Shown here: positions 27,083-35,860 of the stretch, piece after piece
How positions within the stretch are numbered: position 1 is the first letter of the stretch
How the letters are laid out: every line of letters begins with the position of its first letter
Assembly: GCF_014189505.1 (NCBI RefSeq)
Contig: NZ_CP050300.1
Span: 248,001 to 312,000 of the forward strand
Direction of reading: 5' to 3'
Source: Phyllobacterium sp. 628
GTDB lineage: Bacteria; Pseudomonadota; Alphaproteobacteria; Rhizobiales; Rhizobiaceae
DNA: 64,000 bases
Notes under the pieces: generated by a model
Told to the model about the DNA's origin: nothing
The model's input: the letters and a program-made list of their open reading frames with translations, nothing else
Databases searched by the model: none
Position numbers and translations under genes: made by a program

Positions 27083-28419
27083 TGCATGAACTTCTCCAGA
27101 AGGGGCCTCTGATCCTGTATCTTGGCGTCACGGTGCAGCAACATCACCTGTTCGGCTTCTGACAGACCATCATAGGAGACCTCGTCGAAAGCATCCTCCT
27201 GAGGCACAGCAATAGACTGTTTCGGCAGAAGAACCGTAACTTTCTGGCCGACACCACGCAATTTCTCTTCGCCCAGTGTCGTCCAGTCGCCGCCACAATA
27301 GGTGGCAAATGCCTGGCTGGCGACCACCTCGCGCGAATATTTCTTCGTCAGTCCCTGCAGGCGCTGCACCTCGTTGACCGCCGAGCCGAAGGCGGAAAAT
27401 GTCAGGCGGTCTTTCAGACCGACATTGCCAAACATGACATTGCCGACATGCAAGCCGATACCGTAACGGACATCGCTCAAACCATCCTTGCGCCGTTCCC
27501 TGTTGAGTTCGGAAACGCGGGCCTGCGCCTTGAAGACGGCGGAAAGCGCGGCCTGACAAGCAACTTTCGACGGATCCTTATGCCGTCCGCATGGATAGAC
27601 GGCGAGAAAACCATCGCCCATGAAGCTCAAAATCTCACCGCCGCCGCGATTGAACGGGGCAGCTATCGCGTCAAAGAAATGATTGAGCGTATCGATATAG
27701 GCCTGACGGCCCTCCTTTTCGGCCAACATGGTTGATTGACGCATATCGCCCATAACCAGCGCGGCACGGATGGTTTCGCCATCGCCGCGCCGGATCTGGC
27801 CATTCAGCACGCGCTTGCCGGCATTCCCGCCAAGATAGGTCGTCAGCATATTGTCGGCGAGCTTGCCGAGAACCGCCATCTTCGCAGCGACAGCCAGATG
27901 ATTCTGCAGTTTCAGCAATGCGCCGATCATGCTTTCGCTGAACCCAGCTTTGCTGTCAGTTGACCAGGAACCCATCATGCCTTGCGCGGACTCGCCGCTG
28001 AATGGCTGCACAAAGGCCAGATAATCGGTCACTCCCTGCTGCCGCAACTCATCGAATATTGGAAATTCATTGGGTCCATCGGCATCGATACGGCGGCGGA
28101 CATGTTCAAGATTGTTTGTGAGAAGATAATAATAGGGGCTGAGAAGGAAGCGCTCGGGCTTTTCGCCGGGCGTATGGCGATAACCTTCGACCACGAGACC
28201 GCTCGAGCGCTGCCACGTAAAGCCAAGCGCATCGTAAAGCGGGTGGAGCATGGAGAAGGTTAGATGCACGCGGGCCAGCGGCAGACCCGCTGCAGCAATA
28301 CGTTCACAAAATCCACGCACAATTGTCTCAAGATTTTCACCCGCAAGGGACGAGCGCGTGAGCCAGTCTGCTACCTTATCGAGAAGTATGGTGGAAACAT
28401 CGGTCTGGTTCGTACTCAT
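27079..28419 (-). CDS. Adenylate/guanylate cyclase-domain protein
   Basis: About 446 residues, start at ATG 28419 preceded by AGGACGAG (an in-frame GTG lies one codon earlier). An N-terminal soluble domain (~1-205) without membrane segments is followed by a class III cyclase catalytic domain: metal Asp in VMGDMRQST, second metal Asp in SFMGDGFLAVY, glycine turn GLHVGNVMFGNVG, and Asn/Arg in AVNEVQRLQ. The adenine-selecting Asp position reads AFGSAVN instead of IGDTVN, so substrate choice may differ from classic adenylate cyclases. It overlaps the lyase-like gene by 4 bp. Confidence 0.75.
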   Translation of the reverse strand: MSTNQTDVSTILLDKVADWLTRSSLAGENLETIVRGFCERIAAAGLPLARVHLTFSMLHPLYDALGFTWQRSSGLVVEGYRHTPGEKPERFLLSPYYYLLTNNLEHVRRRIDADGPNEFPIFDELRQQGVTDYLAFVQPFSGESAQGMMGSWSTDSKAGFSESMIGALLKLQNHLAVAAKMAVLGKLADNMLTTYLGGNAGKRVLNGQIRRGDGETIRAALVMGDMRQSTMLAEKEGRQAYIDTLNHFFDAIAAPFNRGGGEILSFMGDGFLAVYPCGRHKDPSKVACQAALSAVFKAQARVSELNRERRKDGLSDVRYGIGLHVGNVMFGNVGLKDRLTFSAFGSAVNEVQRLQGLTKKYSREVVASQAFATYCGGDWTTLGEEKLRGVGQKVTVLLPKQSIAVPQEDAFDEVSYDGLSEAEQVMLLHRDAKIQDQRPLLEKFMQ

Positions 28420-28547
28420 CACTCGTCCTGTCCTTGCGAGCCACGTCCAGCCTCAACACGCTGTCCCATGATCGGCCGGGCACGAAAAATCATACCCAAA
28501 ACAAGCAGATACGGGGGACAGGATGAGCGAACCGGGCACCAGTGTCA

Positions 28548-28566
28548 ACGCCGCCAACGGCGGCGT
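28548..28566. repeat. GC-rich inverted repeat, 8-bp arms
   Basis: Arms ACGCCGCC and GGCGGCGT around the 3-nt loop AAC. No T-run follows on either strand, so it is not a standard intrinsic terminator. It lies about 130 bp upstream of the cyclase start on the minus strand. Confidence 0.5.
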
Positions 28567-28712
28567 CAGCTGGAAATGACTGGTCCAATACAACTCATGC
28601 GGATGGGTGACGGGCGGTCCTCTTTGAATACCCTGTTGTTCTATCTTTGAAATGGGCATGTCATCGATCCGAAACAATAGAGCGTCACGGGATAATTGCC
28701 TCCGCGAAGTCA

Positions 28713-28740
28713 CTCTCCTGACAGCCTCCTGTCAGGAGAG
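28713..28740. repeat. Perfect inverted repeat with 12-bp arms
   Basis: Arms CTCTCCTGACAG and CTGTCAGGAGAG around the 4-nt loop CCTC, about 70 bp upstream of the GFA-family gene. No poly-T tail follows. It could be a regulator binding site or an RNA hairpin in the 5' leader of the GFA gene. Confidence 0.6.
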
Positions 28741-28812
28741 CAGCAGGCAATTGCAATGACTGTATCGTTCGTTGTAAATATTGCAGCCGCTTGGTTTCAA
28801 AGGAGACACAGC

Positions 28813-29205
28813 ATGGACCGATTCACGGGCGGGTGCCTGTGCGGAAACGTCCGAATTGTGGCATCAGGACCTCCATACCGGGTCGGCCTTTGTCACTGTC
28901 TCGACTGCCGCAAGCATCATGGGGCGCTTTTTCACGCTTCCGCGATATTCCCTCAGGATGCGGTGACAATTAGTGGCGAAACGCGGGACTATGCCGGGCG
29001 GTTTTTTTGTCCTAACTGCGGCTCGCCGGTTTTTGCGCGCACTGCAGATGAAATCGAAGTGAATCTGGGATCCCTGGATGCCCCTGACCAACTGATACCA
29101 ACCTACGAACTCTGGACCATCCGCCGCGAGGCCTGGTTGCCACAATTTCCGCTGATGCGGCGATACGACCGCGACCGTGATGCCACGAGTCGTTTTGAAG
29201 AGTAA
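28813..29205 (+). CDS. GFA-family (CENP-V/GFA) zinc-binding protein
   Basis: A 130-residue protein. I chose the ATG at 28813 because AAAGGAGA sits just upstream and the family normally begins here (MDRFTGGCLCGNVRI). Zinc ligands are visible: CLCG near residue 9, CHCLDCRKHHG near 27 and FCPNCGSPVF near 66. The founding member, Gfa, binds glutathione and speeds its reaction with formaldehyde, but most small GFA proteins have no proven activity. No formaldehyde-metabolism genes are nearby, so I would not assign a pathway. Confidence 0.8.
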   Translation: MDRFTGGCLCGNVRIVASGPPYRVGLCHCLDCRKHHGALFHASAIFPQDAVTISGETRDYAGRFFCPNCGSPVFARTADEIEVNLGSLDAPDQLIPTYELWTIRREAWLPQFPLMRRYDRDRDATSRFEE

Positions 29206-29370
29206 GTCGCATCTGTCACTACATCGGCATCGCATAGCTTTGATTGCATCACCTGTTTGTGACACGGGTGACCCCACGCCCCTTGCTTGACAGTTGTGTG
29301 CGGGCAAGCCATCTAAACCGGACAAATTCCGGGCCTGCTTTATGGCCTCAATCGCATCCGCCGAGGCGGC

Positions 29371-30738
29371 ATGCCTCGCAAAGAAGAGATCGCCTTGGCC
29401 GTTTCCTCCTCTCCCTTCACAGCGCTTTCAACAAAGATCGAAAACGGGACAGCCCACGCCGGTGTCATCGGCCTCGGTTACGTTGGTCTTCCCCTTGCCA
29501 TAACGCTGGCCCATAGCGGGTTCCCGGTGACGGGTTTTGATATTGATCCGAAGAAGATCGTTGCTCTGGATGCGGGCAGCTCCTACATCGAAGCGGTGAC
29601 TGACAGCGCCCTTGCGACGGAAGCAGGGCAGGGCCGGTTCCGCTCGACCAGCGATTTTGCCGGGCTCGCCAATTGTGATGTGATCATCATTTGCGTGCCA
29701 ACCCCGCTCACCAAGCACCGTGATCCCGATCTGTCTTTCGTCGAAGCCACCTGCCATTCCATCGCGGCGACATTGCGCCCCGGCCAATTGATCGTACTGG
29801 AGTCGACCACCTATCCCGGCACCACCGATGACGTCGTAAAAACCATTCTGGAGAAGACCGGCCTCAAATCAGGCGTGGATTTCTTCCTCGGCTTTTCGCC
29901 GGAGCGCGAAGATCCGGGCAACCGTGATTTTCAAACCTCGACCATCCCGAAAATTGTCGCCGGCGATGGGCCGGAAGCGGGCCAGTTGATGCAGGCGTTT
30001 TATGGCGCCGCAGTCAAGACTGTCGTCCCGGTCTCCTCCAATGCAACGGCCGAAGCCGTCAAGCTCACCGAAAACATCTTTCGCGCAGTCAATATTGCGC
30101 TCGTCAATGAGCTCAAGACTGTCTATTCCGCCATGGGCATCGATATCTGGGAAGTCATCGAAGCGGCCAAGACCAAACCCTTCGGCTATATGCCGTTCTA
30201 TCCGGGACCCGGACTGGGCGGACATTGCATACCGATCGATCCGTTTTATCTCACCTGGAAGTCGCGCGAATACGAGTTGCCGACGCGCTTCATCGAACTG
30301 GCGGGCGAGATCAATTCCGCCATGCCGCGCTATGTTGTCGGTAAGCTGGCCGAAGCGCTGGATATGCGTGCCGGCAAGGCATTGAGCCGTTCCCGCGTGC
30401 TTGTTCTCGGGCTAGCCTACAAGAAGAACGTGCCGGACATCCGCGAAAGCCCATCGCTGCGCCTGATCGAGCTTATCGAGGAGCGCGGAGGCAGGGCGGA
30501 CTATCACGATCCCTTCGTCGCCGAGATTCCGTCCACCCGCGAGTATATGGCGCTGAAAGGCCGTTCTTCGGTGGATCTCGATGAAAAGACCGTGAGGTCT
30601 TACGACGCCATACTGGTTTCAACCGATCATGACGGCGTGGATTATGCAGCGCTGGCGAAGTGGTCGCCATTGATTGTCGATACCCGCAATATCTTCACCA
30701 AGCTCGGCCTTGCAGCCGAACACATCGTCAAGTCCTGA
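29371..30738 (+). CDS. UDP-sugar dehydrogenase (UDP-N-acetylglucosamine/mannosamine dehydrogenase type)
   Basis: A 455-residue NAD-dependent nucleotide-sugar dehydrogenase that oxidises C6 of a UDP-hexosamine to the uronic acid. NAD-binding loop GVIGLGYVGLPLA is near residue 31, VVLESTTYPGTT-like segment IVLESTTYPGTTD near 148, and the catalytic cysteine lies in GPGLGGHCIPIDP near 285. The C-terminal domain has GLAYKKNVPDIRESPSL. The motif set matches WbpA/WbpO/TviB-type enzymes more closely than plain UDP-glucose dehydrogenase, but the exact sugar is uncertain. It could supply an acidic sugar for the surface glycan of the neighbouring cluster. Confidence 0.85.
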   Translation: MPRKEEIALAVSSSPFTALSTKIENGTAHAGVIGLGYVGLPLAITLAHSGFPVTGFDIDPKKIVALDAGSSYIEAVTDSALATEAGQGRFRSTSDFAGLANCDVIIICVPTPLTKHRDPDLSFVEATCHSIAATLRPGQLIVLESTTYPGTTDDVVKTILEKTGLKSGVDFFLGFSPEREDPGNRDFQTSTIPKIVAGDGPEAGQLMQAFYGAAVKTVVPVSSNATAEAVKLTENIFRAVNIALVNELKTVYSAMGIDIWEVIEAAKTKPFGYMPFYPGPGLGGHCIPIDPFYLTWKSREYELPTRFIELAGEINSAMPRYVVGKLAEALDMRAGKALSRSRVLVLGLAYKKNVPDIRESPSLRLIELIEERGGRADYHDPFVAEIPSTREYMALKGRSSVDLDEKTVRSYDAILVSTDHDGVDYAALAKWSPLIVDTRNIFTKLGLAAEHIVKS

Positions 30739-30747
30739 GGAAGCCGT

Positions 30748-31902
30748 TCAGGCAAGCTTCGCCTTGAGATTGCTCGCCGCCATAGCGTAGCCGCCCGCCG
30801 CGCCATCAATGAAATGGATGTGGTTGCGTGACATGGGCGTTGGTACGAAACAGGTCATCAGCGCGGAGTCCTGTTTGTGCAGGCCATAGCGGGCAATCCC
30901 GGCCTTGGAAGCGTTTTCAAGCAGCGTTTCGATGCGGCGCAGCCGTGCCGCATCGATATCAATGGTCATTTTGAGACCATCGTCGAACTTCCGGAAATCT
31001 GAATTCTGCGCCACATCACGTTTGTATTGTTTCGGATCAAACGTTCCCAGCTTAAGACCCAATCTGTCGAGCGCGACGGTCAGGAAAATTTGGCCAAGAA
31101 TGGCAATTTTTCGCAGAAAACGCTTTCCCTTGGGTGCAGAAGCCCGCGCTTCCGTATCGAGACCCTTTGTCGTTACCGTTATGGGCGGCCCCTCCTCGGG
31201 CAGGGGATGCGCACCACGGTTTTGTTCGGCGGCAATGGCAACGATTTCACTGACAAGGTGCTGGAATGGCGCACTGGCGCCTGCGTCCCCGGGAACAGCA
31301 ATAATCGACAGGATTTCACCGTTGCGCGCCTGTATCGGATTCCAGCGGCAGGAGAGACCTGTCAGATCAGGCCGTGTTCCCGCTTGAGCCGCCGCAATGG
31401 CATATTTCCCGGCTTTCATTTGCGCCTCGGCCCAACTGCTGCCGCCACCGGTGAACATGGCATAAAAAACGTCCGGACTGGCGCTGAAGCGGGCAACGCG
31501 CACCTCAAGACCTTGGGCCTTGATGTCACGCATTGGCACGAGCGCAGCGCGCAGCGTCAATTGCAGATCGTCGTGCACCCAGGCCTGAACGGCTGCAAGC
31601 GCTTCTCTGGCCTGCTCGGTCGCGGAGGCGGGTATTGCGACCAAGGCACCATCACCGCCAAAGACAAATGGATAGTCACGCTTGCCAAGCGCATTGAGCA
31701 GGGCGGAAATAACACTTGCACCGGCCATGTTCACGGCTTTGTAGCGGCCTTCCCCGATTGCTTTGGTCGAGCCGACAATGTCCGCCGTCGCCAGCATCCA
31801 GTCATCCGGAAGCGGTTTATAATTGTTCGTATCCGCCACACCCTCGAATTCAACGAAGACCGGAAGTGTATCGAAGAAATTGTCGTTTGAAATATCACCC
31901 AT
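30748..31902 (-). CDS. DUF3095-family protein, cyclase-like N-terminal domain
   Basis: A 384-residue protein of the DUF3095 family. The N-terminal ~250 residues carry WMLATADIVGSTKAIGEGRYK and FVFGGDGALVAIP, which correspond to the two metal-binding Asp positions of class III nucleotide cyclases, followed by LTLRAALVPM. Downstream is a family-specific C-terminal domain ending FIDGAAGGYAMA. No activity has, to my knowledge, been shown for the family. It converges with the UDP-sugar dehydrogenase gene (9-bp gap). Confidence 0.75.
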   Translation of the reverse strand: MGDISNDNFFDTLPVFVEFEGVADTNNYKPLPDDWMLATADIVGSTKAIGEGRYKAVNMAGASVISALLNALGKRDYPFVFGGDGALVAIPASATEQAREALAAVQAWVHDDLQLTLRAALVPMRDIKAQGLEVRVARFSASPDVFYAMFTGGGSSWAEAQMKAGKYAIAAAQAGTRPDLTGLSCRWNPIQARNGEILSIIAVPGDAGASAPFQHLVSEIVAIAAEQNRGAHPLPEEGPPITVTTKGLDTEARASAPKGKRFLRKIAILGQIFLTVALDRLGLKLGTFDPKQYKRDVAQNSDFRKFDDGLKMTIDIDAARLRRIETLLENASKAGIARYGLHKQDSALMTCFVPTPMSRNHIHFIDGAAGGYAMAASNLKAKLA

Positions 31903-32399
31903 GAGAAGGAACTAGCATATTCTCAAGGCACAGGCGACGAAGGAAAAACACGGCGCCAAATGAATACTCGCATGGGGGTTTCCGAGGCCAGCCAAATACC
32001 TCATGCAATGTGCAAAAAGGATAAAATACAAATGCGCGCGTCGGTTGTACTTGCGATTACTTCTTGATTAGATGAATACGGAAACTGACTGATTCTTGAG
32101 GGAAAATGACTGAAACCATCATCAAGCTCAACAAAATACAGACATTTACCGTATGGTTTGCTACGAATAGCACAGACAACCACAGATTGCGGCCTGAGTG
32201 AGGTCTATCTCAAACAACCGGAGATTGTTTTTTACAGTAAATATGTGAAAAACTGCAAATACAATTGTTCATCGACTTGTCTGTCTGCTGGTCTCGTGCA
32301 AGCATGGAGAAGCTGTTAAATCCCTGAAAATAAAAGCTATCCGAAATCCAAAAAATCCCGCTACGGGCCCTGACAAATCGTTGGGGTAAGAGGAATGAC
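31903..32399. other. Long intergenic region upstream of the vjbR-like gene (497 bp)
   Basis: AT-rich compared with its flanks. It should contain the promoter of the LuxR-type regulator on the plus strand and that of the DUF3095 gene on the minus strand. A weak dyad AAACAA/TTGTTT lies at 32212-32230, 170-190 bp before the regulator start. I see no clear lux-box palindrome. A 60-codon minus-strand frame at 32001-32183 is not supported by any signature. Confidence 0.5.
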
Positions 32400-33203
32400 G
32401 TGTATCCAATGAATCTTGAACTGACTCATTTTCCCGACTTTCAGAAGGGTCTGTTCAAAGAAACTGTCGCCGGTGACACACTTGAGATGCTCAGGGACGT
32501 CAAGCACCAGGTCGACTGTCAATATCTTGCCCATATAGGCCATCCTGAGCCCCGTCCGGGCGCTGATGTGGTGGACGAGCATCTGCCGCTCCTGACCACA
32601 TACCCGGTCAGCTGGATGCTGCGCTATTTCGCCAAGGACTACATCAAGATCGATCCCATCATGCAGGGAATGTCGTTGTTTCCGCCCCGTGCCGATGCGC
32701 CGGGCACAATTCGCAACCTGACTTCGGAGCCAGCCCTCGCACCCGCTGCCACGCATTACTTCCGGGACGCGCAAAGACGTGGCCTCGGCAATCTTTATCT
32801 TGCCGTTTGCGCGACCAATCCCTTCGGATTCAGGGGCATCACACTCTTTACGTTCGACACTGGCGATGAGGATCAGACAGCTTTCATCGAGCGCAAACGC
32901 AAGCAATTGTCAGCCGCATCGGCGCGGGTTCACAATGCGTTGCATGGCAGCCGTAATCCAGCCCTTGCCGCCATCATTGCCAATCTTCTAACCAAACGTG
33001 AAATCGACTGCCTCTTCTGGGCGGCAAACGGCAAGACGGATGGTGAGATTGGCGAAATATTGAATATTGCTCGCTGGACAGTCGTTACCTATCTGCAGAA
33101 CGCCAAGAACAAGCTGGGCTGTTCCAACCGGACCTCAACCGTAGCAACGGCGCTCGCACTCGGCGTCATCGATATTCCGGCAGTTGCCAAGGCCTATCTC
33201 TAA
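32400..33203 (+). CDS. vjbR: LuxR-family quorum-sensing regulator, VjbR-like
   Basis: A 267-residue LuxR-type regulator. The autoinducer-binding domain (~1-190) retains the usual Trp, Tyr, Asp and Pro of the acyl-homoserine-lactone pocket in YPVSWMLRYFAKDYIKIDPI. The DNA-binding HTH is at ~198-255 (LTKREIDCLFWAANGKTDGE). The N-terminus (MNLELTHFPDF from an ATG at 32409) resembles Brucella VjbR, which controls virulence and flagellar genes and is also encoded beside the flagellar locus. A GTG at 32400 fits the AGAGGA ribosome site better and is used here. No luxI-type synthase gene is in the window. Confidence 0.8.
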   Translation: MYPMNLELTHFPDFQKGLFKETVAGDTLEMLRDVKHQVDCQYLAHIGHPEPRPGADVVDEHLPLLTTYPVSWMLRYFAKDYIKIDPIMQGMSLFPPRADAPGTIRNLTSEPALAPAATHYFRDAQRRGLGNLYLAVCATNPFGFRGITLFTFDTGDEDQTAFIERKRKQLSAASARVHNALHGSRNPALAAIIANLLTKREIDCLFWAANGKTDGEIGEILNIARWTVVTYLQNAKNKLGCSNRTSTVATALALGVIDIPAVAKAYL

Positions 33204-33213
33204 AGCGATTCTG

Positions 33214-33702
33214 CTAAAGCAAATTTTGTTTGAACGTCGCCGGGGTGTCCGCAGATGTCAGCTTTGGCAGACGCGCATTTTCAAATGCTTCGGCCAGGAG
33301 TGCCGTATTATGCGCAGGGGTCTGGCCCGCCACGGCAAACCGCACGTGATGCAGGTCAATCTCTTCGCCTTCCGAGGATAATGTCAGGCGGAAATAGGCG
33401 TTCACACCCATATTCTTGAACTCAAGATCCAGCATCACCTTGGGCGATGTATTCCAGTCAAGTTTATATTCTCCGCCAAGGCCAAACGTTAAAGTATCGG
33501 GATAGAAAGTCAGCTCTGTTGCAGAGTTGACGATATCAGCAATATTGCCAAACAACTCACATCGTATGAATGCAATATAGTCAGCGACCTCAACGAGACG
33601 AATATCCCGTATGACCTCTGTCATTTGGCTCGAGATTATCTCGACCCGAGTTGCCGAATATTGCGTTCTCTTCATCTGTGTACCCGACCAAGGCGTCAAC
33701 AT
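33214..33702 (-). CDS. Conserved hypothetical protein of the flagellar locus
   Basis: A 162-residue soluble protein with no motif I recognise. Its ATG at 33702 overlaps the flhB stop by one base (TAATG), implying translational coupling, so it is probably the last gene of the motA-to-flhB operon; an internal ATG at 33675 (MKRTQYSATR) is an alternative start. The pattern WNTSPKVMLDLEFKNMGVNAYFRLTL suggests a beta-sheet-rich domain. It converges with the vjbR-like gene at a 10-bp gap. A role in flagellar export or its control is guessed from position only. Confidence 0.65.
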   Translation of the reverse strand: MLTPWSGTQMKRTQYSATRVEIISSQMTEVIRDIRLVEVADYIAFIRCELFGNIADIVNSATELTFYPDTLTFGLGGEYKLDWNTSPKVMLDLEFKNMGVNAYFRLTLSSEGEEIDLHHVRFAVAGQTPAHNTALLAEAFENARLPKLTSADTPATFKQNLL

Positions 33703-34766
33703 TATTTACGACGCACATTAACGAATTGAATAAGTTCCGCCACTGCTTTGTAAAATTCTGGCGCAATAGCATTGTTAACTTGAACTTGCTTATACAATGC
33801 CCGTGCCAATGCTACATTTTCAAAAACCGGTATGTCACTTGCTTGGGCAATTTCCCTGATCTTCAAAGCAATCAGATCCTGCCCCTTGGCAACAACAATA
33901 GGCGCCGGATCCTTCTCCGGGCTGTAGCGGAGAGCAACCGAGAAGTGTGTCGGATTTGCGACGATCAGCGTGGCAGTTGGAACAGAGGCAATCATCCGCT
34001 GGCGGGCTCTGTTGCGGCCCAGTGAGCGCAGGCGCGCCTTCAGGATCGGATCGCCTTCGGCCTGCTTGTGTTCGTCCTTGATTTCCTGCTTTGTCATGCG
34101 TAGTTCGCTGCGCCAATGAATGCGCGTCCAGGCAAGATCGAAAGCGGCCAGTGCGGTCACGGCTATGGTCACCGATGCCAAAAGCCGTGTGATATTGCTG
34201 CGAATAAGCTCCGGCAGCTGGCTCGGCTCGGTTATAATCGTGTCGATGAAGAAATGGCTGCTGCGGAAGAACATCATGAACACGATGACGCTGGCGGCGA
34301 AGAACTTGAACGTCGATTTCAGAAACTCCACCCGTCCTGCCGAACCGAAAATGCGCGTCCATCCCTTGGCGGGTGATACACGGGAGAATTGCGGCTGGAT
34401 GCGATCGAAGACCATGCGCGGCGCGTTCTGCAGGACTGACGCCAAAATACCGGCAAGCGGTATGATGATGAACACCGGAACCAGCGCTGTGCCCACGGCG
34501 ATACCAATGATACCGAACAACTGCCTTGCATCCTGCGCACTGTTGAGCCGCCATTCCTCCGGCTTGTCGATCAGGGCCGACAGGAAGGAAACAAGTTTTG
34601 AACCGCTGGGAACAGCGACAAAAACCATGATGATCAGAAACGCGACAATGGAAGCGAGAATGGGCGCTTCCCGCGAGACGGGAAGATTGCCCTTCTCGAC
34701 CGCATCACTGATTTTCTTCTCAGTGGCTTCCTCGGTTTTGCTTTCCTTGTCAGTATCGTCTGACAT
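33702..34766 (-). CDS. flhB: Flagellar export apparatus protein FlhB
   Basis: A 354-residue inner-membrane component of the flagellar type III export gate, controlling the switch from rod/hook to filament substrates. Four membrane helices lie in the first ~215 residues, followed by the cytoplasmic domain with the autocleavage site NPTH in IVANPTHFSVALRYSPEKDP. The Asp/Lys-rich N-terminus (MSDDTDKESKTEEATEKK) is typical. It lies 11 bp downstream of fliG on the same strand. All expected features are intact. Confidence 0.95.
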   Translation of the reverse strand: MSDDTDKESKTEEATEKKISDAVEKGNLPVSREAPILASIVAFLIIMVFVAVPSGSKLVSFLSALIDKPEEWRLNSAQDARQLFGIIGIAVGTALVPVFIIIPLAGILASVLQNAPRMVFDRIQPQFSRVSPAKGWTRIFGSAGRVEFLKSTFKFFAASVIVFMMFFRSSHFFIDTIITEPSQLPELIRSNITRLLASVTIAVTALAAFDLAWTRIHWRSELRMTKQEIKDEHKQAEGDPILKARLRSLGRNRARQRMIASVPTATLIVANPTHFSVALRYSPEKDPAPIVVAKGQDLIALKIREIAQASDIPVFENVALARALYKQVQVNNAIAPEFYKAVAELIQFVNVRRK

Positions 34767-34777
34767 GGCTCAGAGGA

Positions 34778-35806
34778 TCACGTTTCGGGTTCTTGCGGCT
34801 CGAGTTTGATATCTCCCCGCTCGGCAAGAGTGATAGCGGTGCGCGCAATCGAGCGGCGTGCTTCGGTGACCGTGTTGGCGTTGATGTTCGTCTGGCTCGA
34901 CAACTCGGTTTCGACCATGCGGCGGCCGCGGGTCGACAGGGATTGAAGAATGAGTTCCTGCAGCCGTGGCTCGCAACCGTGCAGCGCAGAGGTAACCACA
35001 TCCGTCTGGATTTCATCGAAGAGAATGAGCCGTGCGCGTTGCGATATGCGGATAATATCTTCGAAAGTGAACAGCTTGGCCTTGATCTTGGCAAGGTCCT
35101 CGGCACCCAGATCGGTGAGGCCCGCGAGCAATTCGTCGATTTCCGCTTTTTCCAGCTGGTTGATAATATTGGCAATGGTGCCGTGATGGCTCTTTTCTGA
35201 GCCTGAATTGTCTTTGCCGGTGACCTCGCGCTGCAGGATTGCTTCCAGCATGGCTATGGCAGACGGACCGACCTTACGAATGTGCAAAGTGCGCTGGATG
35301 ATTGTGCTGCGCTCCTGCGGCGCAAAACTGATCAGCAGCCGTGCGGCTACATCGGAGGGCAGGCGGGAAATGATATAGGCTGTGACCTGAGGGTGCTGCG
35401 CCGATAGATAGGTTTGCAGGACATCGAGCGGAACGCGGGGGAGAATGTCCCAGACGGATTCCTGTGTCAGCAATTCCGGGCGGCGGTTTTCAATGACTGC
35501 ACTGGCATCTTCCGCTGACAGCGTTTCGCGCAGCAGCCCTTCAAAGCGCATTCCGGCCTCGGATACCGGCGCGCCATCGGCAAAGGCGTTTTCAAATTCC
35601 TTGACCAGCTCTTCGAAATTCCCCGGTGTGATTGGCTCAAGCTTGCGCGCGTGACCGGCAAGCGAACGCAGATCATCCGCCGTGAAGTGCTTGAGAAGCC
35701 GTGATGCGGATGGGCGGCCAATCGCCACGAGCAATGCCGCCACCTTTTCCGGACCACTGAGATCCTGAATGGTGTTTTCGCCTTGAGGTGTATCTTGATC
35801 GCTCAT
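34778..35806 (-). CDS. fliG: Flagellar motor switch protein FliG
   Basis: A 342-residue C-ring protein that couples stator force to rotor rotation. The middle domain has the EHPQ-like turn SAQHPQVTAYIISRL, and the C-terminal domain has the charged torque helix region FTFEDIIRISQRARLILFDEI. The C-terminal part diverges from the enteric form, as is common in rhizobia. Neighbours are flhB downstream and fliN upstream in one operon. Confidence 0.9.
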   Translation of the reverse strand: MSDQDTPQGENTIQDLSGPEKVAALLVAIGRPSASRLLKHFTADDLRSLAGHARKLEPITPGNFEELVKEFENAFADGAPVSEAGMRFEGLLRETLSAEDASAVIENRRPELLTQESVWDILPRVPLDVLQTYLSAQHPQVTAYIISRLPSDVAARLLISFAPQERSTIIQRTLHIRKVGPSAIAMLEAILQREVTGKDNSGSEKSHHGTIANIINQLEKAEIDELLAGLTDLGAEDLAKIKAKLFTFEDIIRISQRARLILFDEIQTDVVTSALHGCEPRLQELILQSLSTRGRRMVETELSSQTNINANTVTEARRSIARTAITLAERGDIKLEPQEPET

Positions 35807-35860
35807 GCGGTCCGGCTTCTCGAGATTTCAGAGGAAGAGTACAAAGACGGGGGCAGCGAA

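Larger units (their letters stand above)
28420..28812. other. Intergenic region between cyclase and GFA genes (393 bp)
   Basis: Divergent intergenic region. It contains two strong inverted repeats (28548-28566 and 28713-28740), listed separately. I see no convincing small gene; short open frames on both strands lack ribosome-binding sites and family signatures. Confidence 0.5.

Noticed and set aside
28713-28740. 12-bp-arm palindrome as an intrinsic terminator
   Set aside because: No T-run on either side and it lies upstream of a gene, not after one.
32001-32183. 60-codon minus-strand frame upstream of the vjbR-like gene
   Set aside because: No ribosome site or recognisable sequence; lies in an AT-rich promoter region.
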